Notes: generated by a model not told the origin, from the letters alone. A DNA stretch of 64,000 nucleotides from Dyadobacter psychrotolerans (GCF_004349265.1 NZ_SMFL01000004.1:33150-97149), one strand, 5' to 3'. Shown: positions 51,570 to 60,353, numbered from the stretch's first letter. Made by a program: numbers and translations.

Positions 51570-52331
51570 CTATTTCTTCGGCATGGGATGGAATAGTAAA
51601 AATCGGTCGTTTTTGTTTCTGAATAATTCTTTTGGTATAACCCCCGAATACTTTTTTACTTCTTTTATGAAATGATTCTGATCGGTAAAATTTAATTCAG
51701 GAAAAAGTTTGCCGGCCGTGATGTATGGCAGCGACTCCTCAAATCGTAAGATATTGCAGTAAGACTTTAACGAAATTCCGAAAAACTCATTGAAGTAGCG
51801 GTTGATTTGACGACTGCTCCAAAATACCTTTTCGGATAATTCTCTTACCGACAACACACCTTTTGAAGAATAGATCAGGTCAAATAATTTTTGCTTTCTG
51901 CTGTCAATGCCGGGCTTAATGAGCGAAATCATTTTTACAGAAACCTTTTCATAAAAGTTTTCGAGGCTGTTCAGGTTGGCCGTTGTAATTCCCCAAAAAT
52001 CATTTGGCAAAACAACGGCTGTATTTACAATGGATGCCGCTTTTTTATCCAGCAAATATTCAATGGCGAGCAGTTTAAAGCTGATTGCAAACAGGATCGC
52101 TTTGGCCGGAATGGAGGCCTGGCTGGGTTCGGTCTCTAGTCCCATCTGAGCAGCATGATAGGGCCCGTTTGGCAAGATGAGAAAGATAATGTCAAATCTG
52201 CCGTTAGGCAACACAACAATATCGTGAGCTGTATCTGCTGTGTTTTCAAGCATCCACACGCCTTCAACAAAATCAGAGAGCGCAGGTTCTGGTTTTATAA
52301 CTTTGTATTTTATTGAGTCGGGTGTTCTCAA
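51570..52331 (-). CDS. AraC-family regulator with DUF6597-like N-domain
   Basis: 253 residues. The N-terminal half (ALSDFVEGVWMLENTADTAH, VVLPNGRFDIIFLILPNGPY) resembles the sensor region of small AraC regulators common in Bacteroidota. The C-terminal half has the DNA-binding helices (LSVRELSEKVFWSSRQINRY and a second motif ending YSGVIPKELFRN). It is 30 bp upstream of the Tet(X)-like gene on the same strand and is probably co-transcribed with it, which makes it the likely local regulator. The effector is unknown. Confidence 0.85.
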   Translation of the reverse strand: MRTPDSIKYKVIKPEPALSDFVEGVWMLENTADTAHDIVVLPNGRFDIIFLILPNGPYHAAQMGLETEPSQASIPAKAILFAISFKLLAIEYLLDKKAASIVNTAVVLPNDFWGITTANLNSLENFYEKVSVKMISLIKPGIDSRKQKLFDLIYSSKGVLSVRELSEKVFWSSRQINRYFNEFFGISLKSYCNILRFEESLPYITAGKLFPELNFTDQNHFIKEVKKYSGVIPKELFRNKNDRFLLFHPMPKK

Positions 52332-52428
52332 ATGTCGCGGCGTTGAAACGTTTGCAGAGGCTATTATGGCGGCGCAAATATAAATATCATTTTGTTGAGC
52401 AAGAATTCAAACCCGCAAACATCACTTG

Positions 52429-53910
52429 TTAATCCACCGAATTTAAAAAAATTTGTGCCGTATTCAGTAAGGCTTTTTGTTTTGCGGTTTCCATTTTGTC
52501 AAAGTTGCCAAGAAGCATGCCGATTCTCGGATTCTGCTGGAAGAAGCTCCGGTGTACATGCATAAAACGCCAGAAAAGTGCATCCCAGATTTCCTGCCAC
52601 GGGCCTTTTTCGTAATTGCTCATCTTCATAATATAATTACTGCCGGCTATGTAGGGTTTGGTTGCCATCAGTCCCCCATCTGCAAACTGGCTCATGGCGT
52701 ATACATTGGGCACCATTACCCAATCGTAAGCGTCGATAAACAATTCCATAAACCACTGATACACATCATCCGGATCAAACTCGCATAATAACATGAAATT
52801 ACCCAAAACCATCAGACGCTCAATATGGTGGCAATAACCCCGTTCCAGAACTTTTTTAATCGTGCTATCGACTGGCTCAATTCCGGTTGTCCCGTCATAA
52901 AACGACTTTGGTATTTTTCGGGTGAAGTTCCAGTAGTTTTTTGTCCGGGAAACCGAGCCTTTACATTCATAAAAACCACGCATAAATTCCCGCCAGCCAA
53001 TAATCTGACGAATAAAACCTTCGGTAGAATTCAGCGGAATGTCTTTATGTTCCGAATATTCAAGCACGGCATCTACGATCTGCTGCGGGGTAATAAGTCC
53101 GACATTAAGCATAGGCGTTAACATGCCATGGTGCAAAATGCTTTCCTCTTTGACGATCGCATCTTCGTAAGGCCCGAATTCTGCAAAACGACTAACCAGA
53201 AAGCCTTTCAGCCATTTTTTTGCTGCAGTATGATCTCCCGGATAAAGGCAATATTTAGTAAGCAGGCCCAGATTGTCTTTGAAGTGCGCCTGGACATAGG
53301 TTTTAGCTTCCTCGTAATATTCATTCGTTTCAGGATAGCTAATGTGTGGAGGCTCCTTTTTACGGGGATATTTCTTACGGTTGTCGACATCATAAGTCCA
53401 TGTACCACCAGCCGGTTGGTTTTTATCATCAACGAGAATCTTACGTTTTTTTCGCTCCTGAATGTAAAATTCTGTCTGGAAAAACTTCTTCTTTTTCTGC
53501 TGGAAAAATACGCCTAACTCTTCTTTTTTATTCAGAAAGAGAGGGTTTTGATATTGAATGAGTGTTATGTTTGCTTTGCCGGCAGCGGAGACCAAACGCT
53601 GCTCGAGCCAGTTATCGGTAGGGTCGATGTAATGTATGGTCTCAATATTTTTTGACTGTAAATCTGCAACCAACTTCCGTAAATCGGAAAGCGGATTACT
53701 CGATTCGATATAAAACACTTGTATATTTTTTGATTCTAGAAAGTCAGCATACCACTTCATAGTTGCCCGGTGAAAAGCTATTTTTTGTTTATGAAAGGTA
53801 AACTGTTTGAAATACAATGTCTCTTCCAGCAAATAAACCGAAAAACCGTTTTCTGCAATCGGGCTATTTTCAAACAACTGATGCGGAAAAATGATATTAA
53901 CTGCCTTCAT
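52429..53910 (-). CDS. Photolyase/cryptochrome-related protein (DPRP/FeS-BCP family) without the usual cluster cysteines
   Basis: About 493 residues from ATG 53910 ([13 protein letters not shown]); an open start at 53943 adds 11 residues. Family landmarks: [67 protein letters not shown] and [20 protein letters not shown]. Members bind FAD and a ribolumazine-type antenna and repair (6-4) lesions or act as light sensors. After [16 protein letters not shown], where well-studied members have a cysteine-rich loop for a 4Fe-4S cluster, this protein has [16 protein letters not shown] with no cysteine. It overlaps the DUF2256 gene by 14 bp. Confidence 0.85.
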   Translation of the reverse strand: MKAVNIIFPHQLFENSPIAENGFSVYLLEETLYFKQFTFHKQKIAFHRATMKWYADFLESKNIQVFYIESSNPLSDLRKLVADLQSKNIETIHYIDPTDNWLEQRLVSAAGKANITLIQYQNPLFLNKKEELGVFFQQKKKKFFQTEFYIQERKKRKILVDDKNQPAGGTWTYDVDNRKKYPRKKEPPHISYPETNEYYEEAKTYVQAHFKDNLGLLTKYCLYPGDHTAAKKWLKGFLVSRFAEFGPYEDAIVKEESILHHGMLTPMLNVGLITPQQIVDAVLEYSEHKDIPLNSTEGFIRQIIGWREFMRGFYECKGSVSRTKNYWNFTRKIPKSFYDGTTGIEPVDSTIKKVLERGYCHHIERLMVLGNFMLLCEFDPDDVYQWFMELFIDAYDWVMVPNVYAMSQFADGGLMATKPYIAGSNYIMKMSNYEKGPWQEIWDALFWRFMHVHRSFFQQNPRIGMLLGNFDKMETAKQKALLNTAQIFLNSVD

Positions 53911-54046
53911 GAATTCTATTTTTATTACCCCTGCATTTGTCACTGCAATACTTAACTTCGTCCCAGACCTTTTCCCATTTTTTTCGCCAGGCGAATGGCC
54001 TTCCGCAGACGATACATCTTTTTTCGGGTAAATGTGCTTTTTTCAT
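53897..54046 (-). CDS. DUF2256 small zinc-ribbon protein
   Basis: 49 residues from ATG 54046 ([20 protein letters not shown]), the usual family start; the open frame extends to 54121 but the extra residues are unlike the family. The four cysteines CIVC and CSDKC, with the basic core [14 protein letters not shown], make a compact zinc site. DUF2256 genes often neighbour photolyase-related genes; here the two overlap by 14 bp, so they are translated together. The function is unknown; nucleic-acid binding is plausible. Confidence 0.88.
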   Translation of the reverse strand: MKKAHLPEKRCIVCGRPFAWRKKWEKVWDEVKYCSDKCRGNKNRIHEGS

Positions 54047-54185
54047 CCAGGCAGTTTGTGTGAATTCCGGTAAGAGTTTTGGAGATATAATGAATCCTTC
54101 TTTAATGTCGAAATCATACAATTTCTATACCCGGCTGCTGCCTGTTGAAATCAACACAAATTCCGACACCCGCTGGATGACTATG

Positions 54186-54217
54186 TTTTTTATCATTTTA
54201 AAATAAATGATAAAAAA
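54186..54217. repeat. AT-rich 13-bp perfect inverted repeat
   Basis: TTTTTTATCATTT (54186-54198) and AAATGATAAAAAA (54205-54217) are exact complements around the loop TAAAAT. It lies between the divergent DUF2256 and SDR genes, directly upstream of the SDR promoter. A terminator is not expected in a divergent spacer, so it may be a binding site or a bent-DNA element. Confidence 0.5.
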
Positions 54218-54266
54218 TTTGGAATGATCGTTCCGTTATATCTAGATTTGCGGAATGATCATTCCG
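54218..54266 (+). promoter_or_regulatory. SDR-gene promoter flanked by two TetR-type operators
   Basis: TTTG (54218-54221), 21 bp, TAGATTTG (54243-54250) is a full promoter match. GGAATGATCGTTCC (54221-54234) overlaps the -33 side, and the perfect palindrome CGGAATGATCATTCCG (54251-54266) follows the -7 box directly. A third copy precedes the TetR gene. A repressor bound here would block the promoter twice. Confidence 0.8.
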
Positions 54267-54294
54267 TTAATCAAGTAAAAAGATAAAAAACACA

Positions 54295-55047
54295 ATGAGT
54301 AAGTTAGAAAACAAAGTTGCCGTGGTAACAGGTGGAAGTGCAGGTATTGGCTTTACCACAGCTCAGGAATTTATTGCGCAGGGAGCAAAGGTGATTATTA
54401 CCGGCCGTAATCAACAGACGATTGACGAGGCGGTGGCGCAATTAGGAGGTAACGCAACGGGGATCCGTGCCGATGCGTCCAATCTAAGGGATACTGAAAA
54501 TCTGGTTGCTGAGGTGAAATCCCGGTTTGGAAAGGTCGATGTGCTTTTTGTAAACGCAGGAGTTGCTTTACAGGAGCCTGTTGGTCAAATTACGGAAGAC
54601 ACCTTTGATACGATCGTTGACACCAATTTCAAAGGAGCTGTTTTTACAACCGAAAAATTCATTCCGATTCTAAGCGACGGCGCTTCGGTCATCCACATGA
54701 CTTCTGTCAGCGCATTCACATTTGCTACCGGAACGGCTATTTATTCTGCAAGTAAAGCCGCTTTGACGGCATACAGTAAAAGTGTATCGGGCGAGTTGGC
54801 AGACAGAAAAATCAGGGTAAATATTGTGGCGCCTGCCATGACGGAGACGGAAGCCATTTATAAGGGACAATTCGCAAGCGAAGAGATCCATACATACATC
54901 AGAAGTAAAATGCCCTTTAAGCGTTACGGAGAAACCGAAGAAGTGGCCAGGGTAGTTTCTTTTCTAGCTTCTGATGACGCTTCCTTTATTTCGGGTGCGG
55001 AAATTACTATTGATGGGGGAGCATCGGTAAATGCATTTCGGTTATAA
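54295..55047 (+). CDS. Short-chain dehydrogenase/reductase (SDR)
   Basis: 250 residues. The NAD(P)-binding motif is VTGGSAGIGFTTAQEF, with VIITGRNQQ selecting the cofactor. The structural NAG motif occurs in VLFVNAGVALQEPVG. The catalytic set is Ser in HMTSVSAFTF and Tyr-x-x-x-Lys in AIYSASKAALTAYSKS. The C-terminal FLASDDASFISGAEITIDGG is typical of classical SDRs. The substrate is unknown. It is regulated by the TetR protein encoded 79 bp downstream, judged from shared operators. Such SDR/TetR pairs in bacteria usually answer electrophiles or small toxic molecules. Confidence 0.92.
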   Translation: MSKLENKVAVVTGGSAGIGFTTAQEFIAQGAKVIITGRNQQTIDEAVAQLGGNATGIRADASNLRDTENLVAEVKSRFGKVDVLFVNAGVALQEPVGQITEDTFDTIVDTNFKGAVFTTEKFIPILSDGASVIHMTSVSAFTFATGTAIYSASKAALTAYSKSVSGELADRKIRVNIVAPAMTETEAIYKGQFASEEIHTYIRSKMPFKRYGETEEVARVVSFLASDDASFISGAEITIDGGASVNAFRL

Positions 55048-55063
55048 ATTTTTTGACTAAAAC

Positions 55064-55094
55064 CGGAACATTCGTTCCGTAATATTTATCTTTG
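55064..55094 (+). promoter_or_regulatory. TetR-gene promoter with operator CGGAACATTCGTTCCG
   Basis: The 16-bp palindromic operator (55064-55079) shares its CGGAAY and RTTCCG arms with the two sites upstream of the SDR gene. The -7 box TATCTTTG (55087-55094) follows 7 bp later, so the operator covers the spacer of the promoter and predicts autorepression. Confidence 0.75.
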
Positions 55095-55126
55095 TAGAGT
55101 GGTTCGCTACTTTACAAAGATTTTTT

Positions 55127-55711
55127 ATGGCACGGACAAAAGTATTTGATGAGGAAGAGGTATTGGACAAGGCCATGAATTTATTTTGGCAAAAAGGCTA
55201 CAATGCTACCTCTGCTCAGGATTTGGTAAGTACATTGGGTATTAGCCGTTCGAGTTTGTACGACACCTACGGCGATAAACATACACTTTTTGTAAAAGCC
55301 CTCAAACAATACCGAAAGGAGCGTATTGACCCGGTTATAAAAGAGGTAGATAGCGCGGAAGATGCCGAAGCCTACATCCGGAATTTTTTTGAGCTGGTTA
55401 AAAAAGAGGCGCTTGCAGAAAATAGCTCCATCGGCTGTTTCATGGTAAATTCAGCGGTTGAGATGGCGCCAGTTGATACGGAGGTGGCCACAATTGCCAA
55501 TTCGATCATGCATGATACCGAAAATGCTGTTAGCAAAGCCATACAAAAAGGTCAGGATGCAGGTGTTTTTACAACGCAATATCCCGCACGTTCACTGGCA
55601 AGATTTGTTGTCAATGCCATTAACGGCCTGCGGGTTACGGTCAAGTTTGACGCTGATCAAAAGATGTTTGAAGATATTGTAAATGTTTGTCTGGCGGCTT
55701 TGAAAAAGTGA
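55127..55711 (+). CDS. TetR/AcrR-family repressor
   Basis: 194 residues. The N-terminal DNA-binding domain reads VLDKAMNLFWQKGYNATSAQ, then LGISRSSLYDTYGDKHTLFV. The C-terminal helices (SIGCFMVNSAVEMAPVDTEV, SLARFVVNAINGLRVTVKFD) form the ligand-binding and dimerisation part. It lies behind the SDR gene with a separate promoter and an operator matching those of the SDR gene, so it most likely represses both. Confidence 0.92.
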   Translation: MARTKVFDEEEVLDKAMNLFWQKGYNATSAQDLVSTLGISRSSLYDTYGDKHTLFVKALKQYRKERIDPVIKEVDSAEDAEAYIRNFFELVKKEALAENSSIGCFMVNSAVEMAPVDTEVATIANSIMHDTENAVSKAIQKGQDAGVFTTQYPARSLARFVVNAINGLRVTVKFDADQKMFEDIVNVCLAALKK

Positions 55712-55832
55712 TGGCCGCGCTGGCTGTCAGCATTATTCGGCACAAAAATCTTCTCAAAAAGAACGCTTTTGATAATTATCAAAGGAATTAACCAGATTAG
55801 GTAAGATCTTTGATTTTTTAATCGGAGAATGC

Positions 55833-56198
55833 ATGCGAAGATTTATAATCCTGTTTTTGATCTCTTTACTCGTTTTGACCTTACTCAACCTTCCCAAAGT
55901 AAGCCTGGGAATTATGGTCATGATGGAAGATACGCAGTATAAAAAAACGAACTATCATTACAGCAGCGGTGATGATATAAAGGGTTTCTCGGTCTGGTCC
56001 AGAAAAGGCTTCCAAGATGTACAAGAGCAGTTTGAAAAATATAAAGAACGCCATCCTTCTGATACATTGTTATACAGGAATTTTACCAAACAGTACTGGA
56101 AGGTTTGGCGGTGGCGGGATTATTTATGGAATGAGCAGTACCAGCTTCCTTTCCAAGAAGAACCTTCCGACGCGCGTCAGGTATCCAGAGGGGAGTAG
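55833..56198 (+). CDS. Small membrane-anchored or secreted hypothetical protein
   Basis: 121 residues. An N-terminal hydrophobic segment (FIILFLISLLVLTLL) serves as signal or anchor. The rest is polar and aromatic (VWSRKGFQDVQEQFEKYKER, YWKVWRWRDYLWNEQYQLPF). No family is recognised. The start codon ATG 55833 is preceded by an AT-rich spacer after the TetR gene. It converges on the following gene. Confidence 0.55.
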   Translation: MRRFIILFLISLLVLTLLNLPKVSLGIMVMMEDTQYKKTNYHYSSGDDIKGFSVWSRKGFQDVQEQFEKYKERHPSDTLLYRNFTKQYWKVWRWRDYLWNEQYQLPFQEEPSDARQVSRGE

Positions 56199-56246
56199 TT
56201 AGATCGCCTTCTATTTAAAAGTATAATTGTAACTCAACTCTAACCG

Positions 56247-56744
56247 TCAATCAACACGGCTGTAAACCGTTTCAGTCGCTTTGTCTTCCTGGCCTTCGGG
56301 AGAAATGTTGTAGGCCGTGATGGTGAGTTGATTCGGCTTATGAAGTTGAAACATCGTCCGCCAGCCCCAGGGAATCGGAATATCCGGACCGCCATAACTT
56401 CCCAGAACAGAGAATCCATGTTCTAGGGAGCTTCCTTCGGAAAGCATGATTGCCGTTCCCATATGAAAACTGTCGACCCACGACACCTGGAATTTATTAT
56501 TTGCAAGGTCATATCCGATTGTCGCTGAGCCTTCAAAAGGTTGGCCGCTCAAACTGCCCTGATATTGGTACACTAAAAACCTGCCGCCCAGAATGGATTG
56601 GATACTTCCCGTCGTCGTAGATTCATCCGCAATAACATTGGGTTCAAACCAGGTCTTTGTCAGACCTTCCCAGTTCCCAACCATTGCATGAATGTGCTGA
56701 TGAATGCCGGATTCCAGCGAGATTTCAAATTTTGATTTGGACAT
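56247..56744 (-). CDS. DUF1579-like hypothetical protein
   Basis: About 165 residues from ATG 56744 (MSKSKFEISLESG); an open frame to 56846 adds 34 residues with no family character. The core MVGNWEGLTKTWFEPNVIAD, GGRFLVYQYQGSLSGQPFEG and GYDLANNKFQVSWVDSFHMG follows the DUF1579 pattern, a lipocalin-like beta barrel of unknown function. It is cytosolic, and transcribed alone. Confidence 0.75.
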   Translation of the reverse strand: MSKSKFEISLESGIHQHIHAMVGNWEGLTKTWFEPNVIADESTTTGSIQSILGGRFLVYQYQGSLSGQPFEGSATIGYDLANNKFQVSWVDSFHMGTAIMLSEGSSLEHGFSVLGSYGGPDIPIPWGWRTMFQLHKPNQLTITAYNISPEGQEDKATETVYSRVD

Positions 56745-56942
56745 ACTTTCTTGATTGAAAATGAACATTGATAATATGTTATCAAAGTACGAAGTCTGGC
56801 AAAAGTTACTGACTACCCAAGCCGCAATGCATTGAAGATTTGACAATACTTTTGGAAGGTGGTGTAAGATCCGAAGTTCGTTGAATCACTTGGCGTTGTT
56901 TCTTTTTGTATTTTGCAGCGCTTTCCTATTAACATGAAATAA

Positions 56943-58100
56943 ATGTCCGTTTCAAGCGCTCAATCTGCATTGCCCGGTCAGAATAATGAGGGCAAAATCG
57001 TTTACATCGACAATCTGAAAGTGCTGCTGACCGCCCTTGTAATCGTACATCATGCTTTGGTAACTTACGGAGCTCCCGGTGGATGGTACTACTATGAGAA
57101 AACAGAATTGGCGGGCGCTGTCATTCCGATGACAATGACTGTCAGTGTGAACCAGTCCTTCTTTATGGGATTTTTCTTTTTTCTCTCTGCACTCTTCATT
57201 CCTGCATCGCTGAAACGCAAGGGAGCTACAGCTTTTATGAAAGACCGGCTTTTCAGGCTGGGTATCCCGTTGATTTTTTATTCTTTCGTGCAGGCGACGG
57301 TTATGAATTTCCTTGTTTACCGTTATGCAGAGAACCATAATATTACCTTTGTACAGTTTTTAGCAGGTTACGACGGCTGGATTAACGTAGGCGTGCTTTG
57401 GTTTGTTTTAGCCTTATTACTTTTCTCAGCGTGTTATGTTGGGTGGACAAAAATCATGAAGAATAATGTCAAAGCCCTCAGATTGCCTTCACTCAAACAA
57501 GTAATACTTTTCGCAGTTGTGCTTGGACTGGTAACTTTTCTGGTCAGGACTGTTTTTCCGGTGGGCTGGGTTTTAGAACCGCTGGGTTTTCAGTTGGGGC
57601 ATTTCCCGCAATACATTACCGTATTTATTTTTGGATTGATTGCCGCTGAAAACAAATGGATCGGACAGATAGACCAGCAACATTACCGGAAGCTAAATAT
57701 TTTCATCCTTTGTATGACCTTAATCGGTTTTCCTGCTATTTATTCTTTTAAAGCCGTTTTGGGTCAACCACTCGATTGGTTTGTTGGCGGGTGGCACATA
57801 GCTGCATTTGTTTATGCATGCTGGGAACAAATTATTGGAATAGCCATCATGGCAGCATTACTCGCTTTCGGAAAAAAGAGGTTGAATACATGCTCCGAAT
57901 TTATGAGTAAAATGGCTCGTTGTGCCTTTGCCGTATACATTCTCCATCCATTGGTTCTGGTTGTGCTGTCGGTCTTGTTCGAAAGCCTGGCAGTAGATCC
58001 GGCTGTTAAATTCCTGATCGTAGCACCGCTTGGTGTGATACTTACCTTCTTACTGGGTAATGTTGTTGTTAAAATTCCCGGTGTAAACAAAGTCGTTTAG
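56943..58100 (+). CDS. Acyltransferase-3-family integral membrane protein
   Basis: 385 residues and about ten membrane helices. IVYIDNLKVLLTALVIVHHA, with the conserved His before the second helix, FLSALFIPASLKRKGATAFM, and DRLFRLGIPLIFYSFVQATV are the signature of acyltransferase family 3, which moves acetyl, succinyl or similar groups onto extracytoplasmic sugars or lipids. The family normally has about 350-400 residues. The acceptor is unknown. It is transcribed alone. Confidence 0.88.
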   Translation: MSVSSAQSALPGQNNEGKIVYIDNLKVLLTALVIVHHALVTYGAPGGWYYYEKTELAGAVIPMTMTVSVNQSFFMGFFFFLSALFIPASLKRKGATAFMKDRLFRLGIPLIFYSFVQATVMNFLVYRYAENHNITFVQFLAGYDGWINVGVLWFVLALLLFSACYVGWTKIMKNNVKALRLPSLKQVILFAVVLGLVTFLVRTVFPVGWVLEPLGFQLGHFPQYITVFIFGLIAAENKWIGQIDQQHYRKLNIFILCMTLIGFPAIYSFKAVLGQPLDWFVGGWHIAAFVYACWEQIIGIAIMAALLAFGKKRLNTCSEFMSKMARCAFAVYILHPLVLVVLSVLFESLAVDPAVKFLIVAPLGVILTFLLGNVVVKIPGVNKVV

Positions 58101-58183
58101 AACAACTTGCCGTAATTCTCTTTTTAGCGGTCGGACTTGGTTGGTTACCGGCGAACGTGTTTTGTAGAACATTTTGCTCCGTA

Positions 58184-58228
58184 TGGCTACGATTGTGCCT
58201 ATGTGAGGCGTAGTCTCAGACGTAGCCA
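58184..58228. repeat. Structured intergenic element with inverted repeat TGGCTACG/CGTAGCCA
   Basis: TGGCTACG (58184-58191) and CGTAGCCA (58221-58228) are exact complements; the right arm is part of GGCGTAGTCTCAGACGTAGC (58208-58227). The GNCGTAGTCT core recurs in the element at 61217-61290. It lies 84 bp after the acyltransferase stop and could also serve as its terminator. Confidence 0.55.
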
Positions 58229-58377
58229 GGAAGAACAGAATGGGTTAATCAATCCGCAAACACGTGAATTCCGGTGAGGCTCGTTGCTGGCGTCAAATTT
58301 GTAGTATCCTGTCTCTTTAATGATATGACCGGCAACTTATCACATGTTATATCTCAAAGAAACCAGATTAACCAAAT

Positions 58378-58725
58378 ATGAAAAGCCTCGCAGATACTAC
58401 CCAATTAATGGAGACTACAACCAGCATGCTCATGGGCGACGAAAAATCTGTCACTGCGGAGGCTGGGATCGCTTTAATTGATCAGTGGATTAGTCCGCTC
58501 TCTGAAAGTGAAAATACACAGCCTATCGCCCATGAATTACAAAAACTAAAAACATTGATTAGCGCTAATCCGACCAATTCGGCTGACGTTTTTGTTCAAA
58601 TGGGTATACTGGCTGCGAAAGTTTTACTAATTGCTCCGGAAATCGGTGCAGAAGGAGAAATGCCGTCTTTGCTGGCAGGACTTGCAGCGGCATTGCGAGG
58701 GGTCGGAAATCTTGAAAAGCAATAA
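58378..58725 (+). CDS. Small cytosolic helical hypothetical protein
   Basis: 115 residues, mainly alpha-helical by composition (AEAGIALIDQWISPLSESEN, IAHELQKLKTLISANPTNSA, LLAGLAAALRGVGNLEKQ). There is no signal peptide or known motif. The gene has good codon character and is followed, 110 bp later, by another small gene on the same strand. I do not recognise it. Confidence 0.6.
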   Translation: MKSLADTTQLMETTTSMLMGDEKSVTAEAGIALIDQWISPLSESENTQPIAHELQKLKTLISANPTNSADVFVQMGILAAKVLLIAPEIGAEGEMPSLLAGLAAALRGVGNLEKQ

Positions 58726-58834
58726 TGTCAATTACCAGTGATCGGTACGTTCAGATACCTTTTACTAACAACAGCTCAATGTATTGGCACAAAATTTTTT
58801 TGTTTATCATCACATTCATTTAAATCAAAGCAGT

Positions 58835-59047
58835 ATGAAAAAGACTCACGAAAACGAGAGACGGGATATTAAAAACGTTAATGAGGTTTATGACAACGAT
58901 CCGGATGGAACGTATTCAAAAGCCGGGAGCGAGGATTCCGGATCGCTTCCCAATGATCCCGCAGAAAATGCGAAAAAGACCTCACCAGAAGAGGATGCGG
59001 GCGAAAAGGAAGATACCAGATTGTCCGCCGGTAATTCTGGCAAATGA
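58835..59047 (+). CDS. Small acidic, disordered hypothetical protein
   Basis: About 70 residues from ATG 58835 (MKKTHENERRDIKNVNEVYD); the frame is open from 58784 but the upstream part is not protein-like. The composition is almost wholly polar (D, E, N, K, S, P) without hydrophobic stretches, so it is probably disordered in the cytosol. Similar short proteins are frequent in Bacteroidota near stress genes; a function cannot be given. A hairpin AACTTTgataAAGTT begins just after the stop, and a stronger terminator lies at 59174. Confidence 0.55.
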   Translation: MKKTHENERRDIKNVNEVYDNDPDGTYSKAGSEDSGSLPNDPAENAKKTSPEEDAGEKEDTRLSAGNSGK

Positions 59048-59173
59048 TCAGCAACTTTGATAAAGTTGTTTCGTGAGAATTGTAACATAACAATCTTATC
59101 AAACATAAACCAACGACAAATTTCTGCTATTGGTAAAGATGCCGACTAATAGTTATACAGATTCACTTCAATG

Positions 59174-59206
59174 AAAAACCGCACATCAAAACCGTGCGTT
59201 TTTTTT
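59174..59206 (+). terminator. Rho-independent terminator
   Basis: CGCAC (59180-59184) pairs with GTGCG (59194-59198), extended by flanking A and T pairs across one bulged C, and is followed by eight T residues. It reads rightwards and ends transcription from the small gene at 58835-59047. It also faces the converging gene at 59264. Confidence 0.75.
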
Positions 59207-59263
59207 ATGCCTTGTCGTTTTGATAAAGTGTTATTGATGTGTAACCTATTTCACCAGACGTCT

Positions 59264-59863
59264 TTACGTACCAGCAATTTTCTCATCAAACCAGACCTCC
59301 CCATAGTCACTTCTATCTGCGAGAAAGCGAAAGCCGATATCCAGACCCAAATATTTAACGATATCAGGTCTTTTTTGTAACAAATGTTCGGCACACATGG
59401 GTTTGAAAAAATCTTCACGCTCTGAATAATCGCCCGACCAAATGAACCAACCTGTTGATCCTTTTTCGCCTGGAATTCGCAGACCGTTGACCGGATCTGT
59501 GTCAAGGTTTACAGAGACACTAACTTTTAGTTTTTTGTTTACAGGCTTCCATTCAGAATCATGAGCCAAGCAGATTTGTTTCTGACTAATGATATGAGAA
59601 TTCCAGGAATTGTAACTGACCAAATCGTCCCGACCCGTCGAAAGCCTGTCTTTCCAAAGCTGAATGTTGATTTTGTTTATTTCGAACCCAATGTCTTCAT
59701 TGTCCCAATCAAAAATTGTTTCTGTTATAATTTCATCTTCGCCCCATTCGATCGCATCAATGACCAGGGCGTGAGATGCAAAGTTCTTAATGAAGGCTTT
59801 GTCAACTTTTCCAATTATAAAATCGTCGCAGATATTTATTAAATTTTGTCTTGTAACGGTCAT
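59264..59863 (-). CDS. Hypothetical protein with Imm33-like C-terminal domain
   Basis: 199 residues, soluble. The C-terminal 75 residues (GSTGWFIWSGDYSEREDFFK, then MCAEHLLQKRPDIVKYLGLD, IGFRFLADRSDYGEVWFDEK) resemble the Imm33/DUF2185-like domains found in some polymorphic-toxin immunity proteins. They are also found in ordinary cytosolic proteins. The N-terminal half has no match that I know. No toxin gene adjoins it, so an immunity role is only a possibility. It follows a cupin-like gene on the same strand with 13 bp between them. Confidence 0.6.
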   Translation of the reverse strand: MTVTRQNLINICDDFIIGKVDKAFIKNFASHALVIDAIEWGEDEIITETIFDWDNEDIGFEINKINIQLWKDRLSTGRDDLVSYNSWNSHIISQKQICLAHDSEWKPVNKKLKVSVSVNLDTDPVNGLRIPGEKGSTGWFIWSGDYSEREDFFKPMCAEHLLQKRPDIVKYLGLDIGFRFLADRSDYGEVWFDEKIAGT

Positions 59864-59876
59864 CTAAGGTAAAGTG

Positions 59877-60353
59877 TTACGGTTTAAACTCCTTCTTAAA
59901 CTCAACCCGGTATGCGATACCATTGTCGCTGCCCAGATTTTTAATTCCTGTCGGGCCTTCGGCGTCATTTGGAAATCCGATGTCGGTGTCCATGTGTGGT
60001 ACGTTTACGCTGTCTGTAACCGCGAATTTTCCATTTTTGTCCAAATCGTATTGGTAAATGGTGCAGGGATCGGCTGGTTTTGAAATCCACATGATGCTTT
60101 TCCATTTGTGGGTATGAATGGGTTCCTCCTTATGCCCGTCCAAAAGCACCTGCAAGACCCGCACGGTGCTATCTTCGTAAACAACATGGTGGTTTTCAGG
60201 CGCCGCATTTGCCGCATCCAAACTGTCGGGCCAGGTCCATTTTGCGGAAGATGACGGATTGTCAGTGGTTGTTGGTTTGGTAAAATATTTTGTTGCACCG
60301 AAGCCCAGGATTGCGCCTAGTAGTAGCCCAATGAGTAGTTGTTTGAAGTTCAT
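59877..60353 (-). CDS. Membrane-anchored cupin-like hypothetical protein
   Basis: 158 residues. An N-terminal helix (FKQLLIGLLLGAILGFGATK) anchors or exports the protein. The remainder has cupin-like features: ENHHVVYEDSTVRVLQVLLD, then the His pair in EEPIHTHKWKSIMW and later VPHMDTD. The residues PxHTH suit a metal site of a cupin. The reaction is unknown. It overlaps nothing but is closely spaced (24 bp and 13 bp) with its neighbours on the minus strand. Confidence 0.65.
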   Translation of the reverse strand: MNFKQLLIGLLLGAILGFGATKYFTKPTTTDNPSSSAKWTWPDSLDAANAAPENHHVVYEDSTVRVLQVLLDGHKEEPIHTHKWKSIMWISKPADPCTIYQYDLDKNGKFAVTDSVNVPHMDTDIGFPNDAEGPTGIKNLGSDNGIAYRVEFKKEFKP

